Below, piece by piece: positions 1 to 7,710 of a stretch of DNA of 37,615 nucleotides. The DNA is from an uncultured Bacteroidota bacterium (GTDB lineage Bacteria; Bacteroidota; Bacteroidia; Chitinophagales; Saprospiraceae), in assembly GCA_903854205.1 (NCBI GenBank), contig CAINVS010000662.1, positions 1 through 37,615 on the forward strand, in the 5' to 3' direction. Each line of letters begins with the position of its first letter. Positions within the stretch are counted from its first letter, which is position 1. The position numbers and the translations under genes were made by a program. The notes beneath the pieces are model-generated. The model ran no database searches and was not told the origin of the DNA. It was given only the letters and a program-made list of their open reading frames with translations.

Positions 1-191
1 GAAGGTAATGCTGATTTAATTGTATTGACAGATATAAGCAAAACAGATATTTACAATTTTTTTTTGCCTGTAAAACACTCCTTGAACGGTCTTTTGACGT
101 TAAATTTTCGGACGCCGATAACAACTGTTTAGAAAAATTAGCCTTTAATGAAAATGAACAGCTAGTCTGTGACTTTACTGTTTTAGTTGAG

Positions 192-773
192 TTGTTTTTC
201 GAAATGTACGGTTTAACTGTTTCAGAAAAGGAGTTTAAACCTATGAATACTGTTTTTGCAAGCTTTTTTGTATTGGAAAAGGACGCCAATCAGCTGCCGT
301 TCTACAGTCTTTTTGAAATAGATACTTACGATAATAAAAGCAGCGGGTTTTTTCGATACTTAAGCAATGGCAAAGTCTTGCAAAAACATTCAGACAGATT
401 AAACCTGCTTCATTCTTTTTCCATATGGAATGATGTCCTTAAAGATGATTGGTCAGAAATTTCATTTCGAGAAAGTCTGGAATTGCTATGCAATACAATA
501 CATACCATGATAGATTATAATGGAAAAATCAGTTATATCTATCCAAGGAAACAGGCACTTTTAATGGCCAAAGATTTTTTGTCGTTTTTTCCGACTAAGG
601 AGATTTATTTTTATACCGATGTAAAAGATTGTTATGATCCTTTTAATAATGCCGGAGAAAATACAAATTACAGTGATATGATGGTTAGTGGGTTTAAGTC
701 GATTTTCTGGGTTGCATTCACAAAGGATTATATGGTTTCTGTTGAAAAAAGCTGGGGATTTTGGTCTGAGTAA
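192..773 (+). CDS. Hypothetical protein, 5' end uncertain: the frame is open upstream of the TTG at 192 back to about position 15
   Basis: ORF track plus manual extension. Frame 3 is open from about 15 (..CKTLLERSFDVKFSDADNNCLEKLAFNENEQLVCDFTVLVELFFEMYGL..). A T9 run at 57-65 may mark a frameshift. Confidence 0.55.
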   Translation: MFFEMYGLTVSEKEFKPMNTVFASFFVLEKDANQLPFYSLFEIDTYDNKSSGFFRYLSNGKVLQKHSDRLNLLHSFSIWNDVLKDDWSEISFRESLELLCNTIHTMIDYNGKISYIYPRKQALLMAKDFLSFFPTKEIYFYTDVKDCYDPFNNAGENTNYSDMMVSGFKSIFWVAFTKDYMVSVEKSWGFWSE

Positions 774-786
774 AAACAAATACAGT

Positions 787-1395
787 ATGAAAGAAATATA
801 TCTGCTCCGGCATGGACAGACAGCATTTAATGTCGAAAAACGAGTTCAGGGCAAAGGAGTCAACTCATCTCTGGATGAGGTAGGAACTGCCCAGGGCAGA
901 GCTTTTTTTGAATATTACCGGAATCATGGTTTTGACCTGATTATCACCTCTTCTCTAAACAGAACCAAAGAAACTGTAAAGCATTTTATAGAAGAATTGA
1001 ACATCCCGCAACAGGCTTTTGAAGAACTCGACGAAATCAGTTGGGGAATTTATGAAGGACAACCTGCGAGCGAAGAAATGCACCGGGAACATAAAAATGT
1101 GATCACACATTGGAGTCATGGAAACTATGATGCCCGTATTTCTGAAGGAGAATCTGCATTGGAAATGCAAAGCAGACTTCACAAATTTTTGAGCCATTTG
1201 ATAACACTACCTCAGAAAAGGCTGCTCATCTGTACACATGGAGGCACTTTGGCATTCCTGATGACTATTTTCCAGGAACTGCCGCTTTCCAGAATGCCGG
1301 AATTTAAACACCGCAACACCGGCCTCTGCAAATTCCATTTTGACGGAACTCAGTTTCATCTGGAATTGAGAGATGATTTGAGCCATTTGGAATAA
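787..1395 (+). CDS. Histidine phosphatase / phosphoglycerate mutase-like protein
   Basis: The N-terminus MKEIYLLRHGQTAFN carries the RHG motif, with a second His region LLICTHGGT. ATG at 787 fits better than the upstream 688 start, which overlaps the previous ORF. Confidence 0.9.
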   Translation: MKEIYLLRHGQTAFNVEKRVQGKGVNSSLDEVGTAQGRAFFEYYRNHGFDLIITSSLNRTKETVKHFIEELNIPQQAFEELDEISWGIYEGQPASEEMHREHKNVITHWSHGNYDARISEGESALEMQSRLHKFLSHLITLPQKRLLICTHGGTLAFLMTIFQELPLSRMPEFKHRNTGLCKFHFDGTQFHLELRDDLSHLE

Positions 1396-1398
1396 GTT

Positions 1399-2148
1399 AT
1401 GACAGAACAAATCAAAATATCCGCCGTTTCATATCTCAACACAAAACCTTTTCTTTACGGATTATTTCGTTCAGATTTGAACAAAGAATGTAACATATCT
1501 CTTGATTTTCCCGCAGAATCTGCTCGAAAATTGATCAACAGCGAGGTTGACCTTGGATTGGTTCCTGTTGCAATCATTCCTAAGATTGCCAATGCCCAAA
1601 TAGTCTCCGATTTCTGTATTGGGGCAGTCGGCCCTGTGAAAACGGTCTGTATTTATGCAGAAAAACCATTGGAACAAATCCAACAAATCTATCTCGATTA
1701 TCAATCGCGAACATCTGTATTGTTGGCGCAGATCCTACTCCGTGATTATTGGAATTTAAAACCCGAACTGATCTCCGCTCCTACCAATTATATTGACCAT
1801 ATTTCAGGCAATAAAGCCGGAGTTATCATTGGCGACCGAACCTTTGGTCTGGAGCAGCGCTTTCCTTTTGTATATGACCTTTCTGCCGCCTGGCAAGAAA
1901 TGACAGGTCTTCCATTTGTTTTCGCTGCCTGGGTGAGCAACAAAACCTTAACACATAATTTTTTGGACCGTTTCAACAATGCCCTTTGTGAAGGCGTTAC
2001 ACGCATTGAACAGGTAGCTCAGCTTTTTCAGTCCTCTCATTTTAACATTGATGTATTTGATTATTTAAGCAAATACATATCCTACGATCTGGACAGTGAA
2101 AAGAAAAAGGGTTTGGAATTGTTTTTGAAAATGATAGATGACATGTAG
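1399..2148 (+). CDS. mqnA: Menaquinone biosynthesis protein MqnA (chorismate dehydratase)
   Basis: KISAVSYLNTKPFLYGL N-terminus, SARKLINSEVDLGLVPVAIIPKI and IIGDRTF motifs typical of MqnA/MqnD-type proteins; length 249 aa. Confidence 0.88.
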   Translation: MTEQIKISAVSYLNTKPFLYGLFRSDLNKECNISLDFPAESARKLINSEVDLGLVPVAIIPKIANAQIVSDFCIGAVGPVKTVCIYAEKPLEQIQQIYLDYQSRTSVLLAQILLRDYWNLKPELISAPTNYIDHISGNKAGVIIGDRTFGLEQRFPFVYDLSAAWQEMTGLPFVFAAWVSNKTLTHNFLDRFNNALCEGVTRIEQVAQLFQSSHFNIDVFDYLSKYISYDLDSEKKKGLELFLKMIDDM

Positions 2149-2225
2149 AGTCGCGATCAAACGTGAGTCTACTTGAGCAAATACTTCAAAGCATGATGCC
2201 GGAAAGTTTATAATAAAATTGGAAA

Positions 2226-2453
2226 GTGCTTATTCATATTATACAGGGCGACATAACTGTCATTGCAGCAGATTTGATCGTCAATGCAGCAAACAGTTCA
2301 TTTTTAGGCGGTGGCGGTGTTTATGGGGCCATACACAGCAAGGGCGGAAAAGCAATTTTGGAAGCCTATCAGGTGGGCATATAGACAGCAAAATCTGTCT
2401 GGACAAGAGGTTGCCCGGGGATATTGGCAGAATTTATAAAAAGAACTGTCTGA
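2226..2453 (+). pseudogene. Degraded macro-domain (ADP-ribose hydrolase-like) gene remnant
   Basis: Frame from GTG 2226 reads [74 protein letters not shown]. This carries the macro-domain signature [29 protein letters not shown], with an in-frame TAG at 2382 and loss of the C-terminal half. Confidence 0.85.
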
Positions 2454-2499
2454 TTGAAATATTTTTTTTGTCTGACTTGATTTTATAAAATATTGGGTA

Positions 2500-2507
2500 T
2501 ATACTTG
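2500..2507 (+). promoter_or_regulatory. Possible Bacteroidota-type promoter (TTG 2477-2479, 20 nt, TATACTTG 2500-2507) for the ORF at 2549
   Basis: One mismatch to the TAnnTTTG -7 element, with TTG at appropriate spacing. Confidence 0.4.
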
Positions 2508-2548
2508 CAGTAATAAACCAATTTAATAAATATTAACCCCAAATTGTT

Positions 2549-2734
2549 ATGCCATTTTTCGACGACGACGGCAATGAATTAGATCCAAGCACTGCCCTCA
2601 AACCTGAACTTTGCAAAAACTGCAAAAAGAATGGAGATCCAAATGAATTTGTACTTTGTACGCTCACCCGCTTCGGACAAAGCGATGAAGAAGAATTCAT
2701 TTGTCATGGTTTCGAACAAATAATTTTGAATTAA
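2549..2734 (+). CDS. Small Cys-containing conserved hypothetical protein (61 aa)
   Basis: MPFFDDDGNELDPSTALKPELCKNCKKNGD..FVLCTLTRFGQSDEEEFICHGFE. It is flanked by a promoter-like element and a strong terminator. Confidence 0.7.
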   Translation: MPFFDDDGNELDPSTALKPELCKNCKKNGDPNEFVLCTLTRFGQSDEEEFICHGFEQIILN

Positions 2735-2846
2735 TCCCCAAAAAATTACCGCAATCAACCTTTTGCCGAATGCGCTAAAATGTTCGTAAGTCCTTGTCCC
2801 TATTATATTCGTAATATAACAAAAGGAAAAGGTTACAGATGATTAC

Positions 2847-2886
2847 AAAAAAGCCAGGTTACTGTAACACAGTACCTGGCTTTTTT
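2847..2886. terminator. Bidirectional intrinsic terminator between convergent genes
   Basis: AAAAAAGCCAGGTtACTG-taaca-CAGTACCTGGCTTTTTT: long stem with A/T tracts on both sides, between the 2734 and 2907 gene ends. Confidence 0.88.
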
Positions 2887-2906
2887 GAATATTTATTGAA
2901 TTCAAT

Positions 2907-3764
2907 CTAGAATTTCACGAAGCTTTTAGACACTCTTGCACCATTCTCATCCTGAAGAACAATGCGGTAAGTACCGGCAGCAAACTCATTTACATTTAAA
3001 GTCATGCGGTTGTTACCAGCGTTGCCATTAAAGTTTTGCGTGCTGATTTTTTGACCGTTACTGCCAAAAATTGACAATAGATATTCTGCATCAGCTTTCA
3101 ATTCCATGCTTAGGTTCAAATCTGTAACAACCGGATTTGGGAACAGGTTTATATCCAATACATTTGAAGGAGTTTGAGCCAAAGCACTTGGCGTAGAAGA
3201 TACTACAGTCACCTGTTTAGTATGTCCGTCTCCAATATCGCCCGTAGTTGTGTTGCTTCCGTTAGTGGCAAGACCGAAAACATAAAGCGTTGCAGTGCCG
3301 CCCGGGCAATAAGCCGGTGCCTTCCATTTGAATGCAAAAGTATTTGATGAGGAAGGGGTGTTATGTTCTACCGCTATGCGACCGTTTGCAAATGTTTTTG
3401 TTGTTTGGCCAGTTCCCAGATTCTGAAATGTTCCAATATTTGTATTGGCTGAGTCAGAAAGGAAAATAGCCTGAAAACCATGAGTACTTGGTGTGCCATT
3501 GCCTGCAGCAATAGTAACAGTCACATCATAAATGCTGTCAGCGGTAACCTGGGTAACAGATGTTCCTGAACTGTTTTTGATGTCAATTGTAGTTGTAGGA
3601 TTAAAAGTACCTCCGAAGTGACAACCTGCACAGGTAGTTGTACCGGGGCCGGGAGTACCGGCTGCTTCTGTACCATTCACAGTACCAACACCACCCATTT
3701 TGCTGCTGAGGGTAATGTAACCCAAAACACCGAGGGCGAAAATTAATAGGAAACTTGTACGCAT
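2907..3764 (-). CDS. Secreted T9SS type A sorting-domain protein with CxxCH motif (choice-of-anchor V-like)
   Basis: N-terminal signal/TM, GTEAAGTPGPGTTTCAGCHFGGTF motif, C-terminal FPNPVVTDLNLSMEL...GTYRIVLQDENGARVSKSFVKF sorting domain. Confidence 0.82.
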   Translation of the reverse strand: MRTSFLLIFALGVLGYITLSSKMGGVGTVNGTEAAGTPGPGTTTCAGCHFGGTFNPTTTIDIKNSSGTSVTQVTADSIYDVTVTIAAGNGTPSTHGFQAIFLSDSANTNIGTFQNLGTGQTTKTFANGRIAVEHNTPSSSNTFAFKWKAPAYCPGGTATLYVFGLATNGSNTTTGDIGDGHTKQVTVVSSTPSALAQTPSNVLDINLFPNPVVTDLNLSMELKADAEYLLSIFGSNGQKISTQNFNGNAGNNRMTLNVNEFAAGTYRIVLQDENGARVSKSFVKF

Positions 3765-3862
3765 AATGTTAAATGTTTAATATAAGGTTTGGAAATTTCT
3801 ACCAAAATACAAAAAGTAAATTAACAAACAAATAGAATTTATATTTTTAACAAACAAAGAAA

Positions 3863-3887
3863 CAAAAGCGGCATTTAGCCGCTTTTG
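3863..3887 (-). terminator. Intrinsic terminator downstream of the pepP-like gene
   Basis: Perfect 10-bp stem CAAAAGCGGC-ATTTA-GCCGCTTTTG immediately after the minus-strand stop at 3894; T-rich on the minus strand beyond the stem. Confidence 0.8.
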
Positions 3888-3893
3888 CAAATC

Positions 3894-5189
3894 TTATTTA
3901 TTCATCAGATTTTCAATCTCTTCCACTTCAATTGGGATATTTCTCATCAGATTGAAAGTACCTGTTTCAGTAATCAGAATATCATCTTCAATACGGATAC
4001 CAATACCTTCTTCCGGGATATAAATGCCGGGTTCGCAAGTGAATACCATACCGGCTTTAAATGGTGAATAACGCTCGCAAAGATCGTGAACATCAAGGCC
4101 CAAATGATGAGAAGTGCCGTGCATAAAGTATTTTTTATAGGCAGGCCAATCTGCTTTTTGAGCGGCAATATCCTGTTTTGTCAACAAACCGAGACCAAGC
4201 AATTCAGACTCCATAATTTTACCGACTTCTTTACTGTAATCAGTAAGATTATTGCCGGGAACAAGCATTTTTTCTGCTGCTTTTTTAACACGTAAAACGG
4301 CGTTATAAACAGCTTTTTGACGATCAGTAAAACGTCCGTTAACAGGTATAGTGCGGGAAAGATCTCCTGCATAGTTCCCATATTCGGCACCGAAGTCCAT
4401 CAAAACAAGATCACCGTCTTTTAGAATTTCATTATTATCATTGTAATGCAGGGTACAGGCATTCGGTCCTCCGGCAATAATAGGAGAATAGGCATGTCCG
4501 CTGGCACCATTGCGGATAAATTCATAAATAATCTCTGCTTCTATTTCGTACTCAACCATTCCTGGCTTTATCGTATTGAGTACACGACGAAAAGCTAGAT
4601 CTGTGATATCACAGGCTTTTTGCAGCAGATCAATTTCGAACTGAGATTTGATCATGCGCAATTTTTTCATTAGCGGAGCAGTACGCGCAAATTTATGGGC
4701 AGGGTATTTTGCTTTCATTTCCAAGGCTAAACGCTCGTCACGTACAGGAACCTGACCTGAAGCACGATCATTTTCATTGGCATTCAGGTAGACACGGTCG
4801 GCCAACAAAATGAGCTCATTGAGCAGAGCAGGCATATTGTCCAACCACATTACTGTAGGAATACCCGATGTTTGGGCTGCGTCCTCTTTTGTATATTTGT
4901 AACCCTCCCAAACCTTTATATAGTCATTGGTCTGTTTGGTAAAAACAATCGCTTCAAATTCTTTGCCTTTTGGGCAACCGGGGTAAAGAACCAAAACTAC
5001 CTCTTCCTGATCCAGACCGCTCAGGTAGAATAAATCTGAGTTTTGACGAAAGGGAAAGAAACAATCTCCATTTCTGGTGAGTTGATCAGCGGAATGAAAA
5101 ATAGCAATCGAGTTCGATTTCATCAACTCTGTAAAGCGTTTGCGGTTCAATGCAAAAAGCTCATTGTTTACTGCAGCGTATTTTCTCAT
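3894..5189 (-). CDS. pepP: Xaa-Pro aminopeptidase (aminopeptidase P family)
   Basis: Creatinase-type N-domain and M24 metal-site motifs: DLVLMDFGAEYGNYAGDLSRTIPV, MHGTSHHLGLDVHD, GMVFTCEPGIYIPEEGIGIRIEDDILIT. Confidence 0.93.
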   Translation of the reverse strand: MRKYAAVNNELFALNRKRFTELMKSNSIAIFHSADQLTRNGDCFFPFRQNSDLFYLSGLDQEEVVLVLYPGCPKGKEFEAIVFTKQTNDYIKVWEGYKYTKEDAAQTSGIPTVMWLDNMPALLNELILLADRVYLNANENDRASGQVPVRDERLALEMKAKYPAHKFARTAPLMKKLRMIKSQFEIDLLQKACDITDLAFRRVLNTIKPGMVEYEIEAEIIYEFIRNGASGHAYSPIIAGGPNACTLHYNDNNEILKDGDLVLMDFGAEYGNYAGDLSRTIPVNGRFTDRQKAVYNAVLRVKKAAEKMLVPGNNLTDYSKEVGKIMESELLGLGLLTKQDIAAQKADWPAYKKYFMHGTSHHLGLDVHDLCERYSPFKAGMVFTCEPGIYIPEEGIGIRIEDDILITETGTFNLMRNIPIEVEEIENLMNK

Positions 5190-5441
5190 TGGATTATTTT
5201 TTAATGAAAGACAGTACTTTCTCTTTTAAAAATGTTGTTGGACAGAAATTCGAAACAAATTTGAGTTTTTTTACCGAGAAAACGAATATTTTTGAAAAAG
5301 TAACCGAAAATTTCCGTCTAAGGAAACCTATTTTTCTTAAATTCAGGATAAAGTGCTAAATTTGTAATTAGAAAAAATAAAATTCATGACTGAGTTTACA
5401 AAACCAATAAAATATAAATCGACATCAATAACTTACGCTAT

Positions 5442-5909
5442 ATGGCCACCAATAAAAGAGAAGAACAGATTGTAGAAGAAGTTATTAAAATATTTTCCCT
5501 TTATTTGGAAAAAAATGGATTAAGAAAAACTCCTGAGCGTTTTGCTATTTTAGAAGAGATTTACAAAAGAACAGATCATTTCGACGCTGAGGCGCTATAT
5601 ATACACATGAAAACCCAAAATTATAGAGTGAGCCGCGCAACAGTTTACAACACATTGGAACTGTTGGTTTCATGTGATCTAGTACGAAAGCATCAGTTTG
5701 GAAAAAATTTAGCACAGTACGAAAAATCTTATGGTTTTAAACAGCATGACCATGCCGTTTGTATCGAAACCGGCCAAGTTTTTGAGTTTTGTGATCCCCG
5801 AATTCAACAAATAAAAGAAGCAGTAAAAGCAATGTTGGATTTTGAAATCACACATCATTCGCTTACTTTTTATGGCTACAGCAAAGAAGGGAGAGAAAAT
5901 AAAAAATAG
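5442..5909 (+). CDS. fur: Fur family transcriptional regulator
   Basis: GLRKTPERFAILEEIYKRTDHFDAEALYIHMK...VSRATVYNTLELLVSCDLVRKHQFG...HDHAVCIETGQVFEFCD. Confidence 0.9.
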   Translation: MATNKREEQIVEEVIKIFSLYLEKNGLRKTPERFAILEEIYKRTDHFDAEALYIHMKTQNYRVSRATVYNTLELLVSCDLVRKHQFGKNLAQYEKSYGFKQHDHAVCIETGQVFEFCDPRIQQIKEAVKAMLDFEITHHSLTFYGYSKEGRENKK

Positions 5910-6037
5910 AAATTTTCCATTTTTGCAAAACTTTTACAAAGCATTATTATAATTATTAAAATATTTATTGTTGTTTTGGAATAAGTTTGGATTTTATTCA
6001 TTTTTACTAAATCCAAAATCTAACTAAACATAAAAGC

Positions 6038-6385
6038 ATGTCATATACCTTTTCCGAACAACAGCAGATTCAAATCCTCAGCACAGACAGTCTCTGGATA
6101 CCTGAGGACAATCAAAGTATTATTGAATCGCTAAAGGCACTTATAGCTGAAAATAAAAGCAAATTCATTATAGACCTTAGTAATTGCCCATATATCAATA
6201 GTATAGGTCTCTCTTTTTTAATATCTATTCTGACAAGGGCAAGAAGCGCAGGCGGTGAAGTTATCCTTTGCGGCATATCAGACAAAGTAAGACAGCTGCT
6301 GCTGCTCACTCGTTTACAGTCTATGTTTACGGTAACGGAATCTGTGACAGAAGCCCTTAATCAGTTTAATTTGACCAAGGCCTAA
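6038..6385 (+). CDS. STAS-domain protein (anti-sigma factor antagonist-like)
   Basis: FIIDLSNCPYINSIGLSFLISILTRARSAGGEVILCGISDKVRQLLLLTRLQSMFTV matches the SpoIIAA/STAS pattern. Confidence 0.88.
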   Translation: MSYTFSEQQQIQILSTDSLWIPEDNQSIIESLKALIAENKSKFIIDLSNCPYINSIGLSFLISILTRARSAGGEVILCGISDKVRQLLLLTRLQSMFTVTESVTEALNQFNLTKA

Positions 6386-6397
6386 CATTAAGTCAAC

Positions 6398-7702
6398 TCA
6401 ATATTCAACATTTAGCGCTAAACGCATTCCCTTTGCTTTGAGCAGACACTCCTCATATTCTTTTTCCGGATCTGAGTCATAAACGATTGCCCCACCTGTT
6501 TGAAATGACAGATATTTGTTCTCCGAATTGTAGAACATGCTACGAATAACAACATTGAAATCAAAATCGCCGTCAGGACTAAAATAACCCAAAACACCTG
6601 AGTAAACTCCTCTTCTCGATTGTTCATATTGTTCGATCAGCTGCATACTTATTATTTTGGGGGCTCCAGTCATAGAACCCGGAGGAAAAGCAGCTTTGAT
6701 GGTCGAAAGTCCATCATTTTTTTTGTCCAATTTACCCGAAATCGTCGATATCATCTGCCAAACCTGCCTAAAAGGATAGACCCCGAAAAGTTCTTCTACC
6801 GAAACTGAACCTATTTCAGCACAGCGGGCAAGGTCATTGCGCACCAAATCCACAATCATTACATTCTCTGCTCTGTCTTTTTCGCTGTTTAGCAAAATTG
6901 ACTTTAACTTTTCATCTTCTATTATATCTTCAGCCCTTCTTATGGTCCCTTTTATTGGCTGAGAAACTACTTTTGCACCTGATTTATATAAAAATCGCTC
7001 GGGGCTTGCGCATAAAACATGTTGATTTTTACTTCTGTAATAAGCTGAAAAAGGCGTCGGACTGAGTCTGTTTAATCTGGCAAATAACTTCACCGGATTC
7101 AGTTCAGCATTTTCACAATAAAATTCCTGACAAAAATTGAGTTCATAAATATCACCTTCAATGATATGCTGTTTCAGACATTTTACAGTTTTCAGGTAAT
7201 CTTCTTTGTTGATTCTTTGCTTTATTTCACCCAATTTTTCAGGTACAGATTCCACTACCGCCTCTGTAAGGAGTATTTCTGCCCAAATTTTTTTAGGATA
7301 CTTCGACTTTATCTCTATTGTCAAACAATCTTTATTTAAAATCACTAAATGCTGCGGGACGAAGAAACTGAGATCTGAAGCCCCAAGCTCACCCAAGTTA
7401 GCAGAATTTAAGTTTTCCAATTCATTTTTCAGGTCATAACCGAAATAACCGAAGGTCCATTTTTCGGAATTCTCTTTCAAAAAATTCTCCAAATTTCCAA
7501 AAGCATCTTCACCTGCATTCAATTCTAAAACTTGCTCCGCCCCTGCTGCTATGAGGGATTCGTAACGCGAATATTTATTACTGTTATATTCATTATTGTC
7601 ATAATAGGCTGTCCTTTCAAAAGAAGAAGCCCAATGAAGTGCTTTCCTTTTAAATGTGCTTGCGTTTATATGCTCCGGTAGCTGAAATAAGTGTTTTAAC
7701 AC
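6398..7702 (-). CDS. pabB: Aminodeoxychorismate synthase component I (anthranilate synthase component I family)
   Basis: Chorismate-binding motifs: EGDIYELNFCQEF, SPERFLYKSGAKVVSQPIKGTIRR, ENVMIVDLVRNDLARCAEIGSV, FPPGSMTGAPKIISMQLIEQYE.SRRGVYSGVLGY, RSM...TGGAIVYDSDPEKEYEE. Confidence 0.9.
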   Translation of the reverse strand: MLKHLFQLPEHINASTFKRKALHWASSFERTAYYDNNEYNSNKYSRYESLIAAGAEQVLELNAGEDAFGNLENFLKENSEKWTFGYFGYDLKNELENLNSANLGELGASDLSFFVPQHLVILNKDCLTIEIKSKYPKKIWAEILLTEAVVESVPEKLGEIKQRINKEDYLKTVKCLKQHIIEGDIYELNFCQEFYCENAELNPVKLFARLNRLSPTPFSAYYRSKNQHVLCASPERFLYKSGAKVVSQPIKGTIRRAEDIIEDEKLKSILLNSEKDRAENVMIVDLVRNDLARCAEIGSVSVEELFGVYPFRQVWQMISTISGKLDKKNDGLSTIKAAFPPGSMTGAPKIISMQLIEQYEQSRRGVYSGVLGYFSPDGDFDFNVVIRSMFYNSENKYLSFQTGGAIVYDSDPEKEYEECLLKAKGMRLALNVEY

Positions 7703-7710
7703 TGTTTTAC

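Noticed and set aside
688-786. Extended N-terminus of the histidine phosphatase ORF (start at 688)
   Set aside because: Overlaps the upstream ORF in another frame and lacks family similarity; the canonical start MKEIYLLRHG is at 787.
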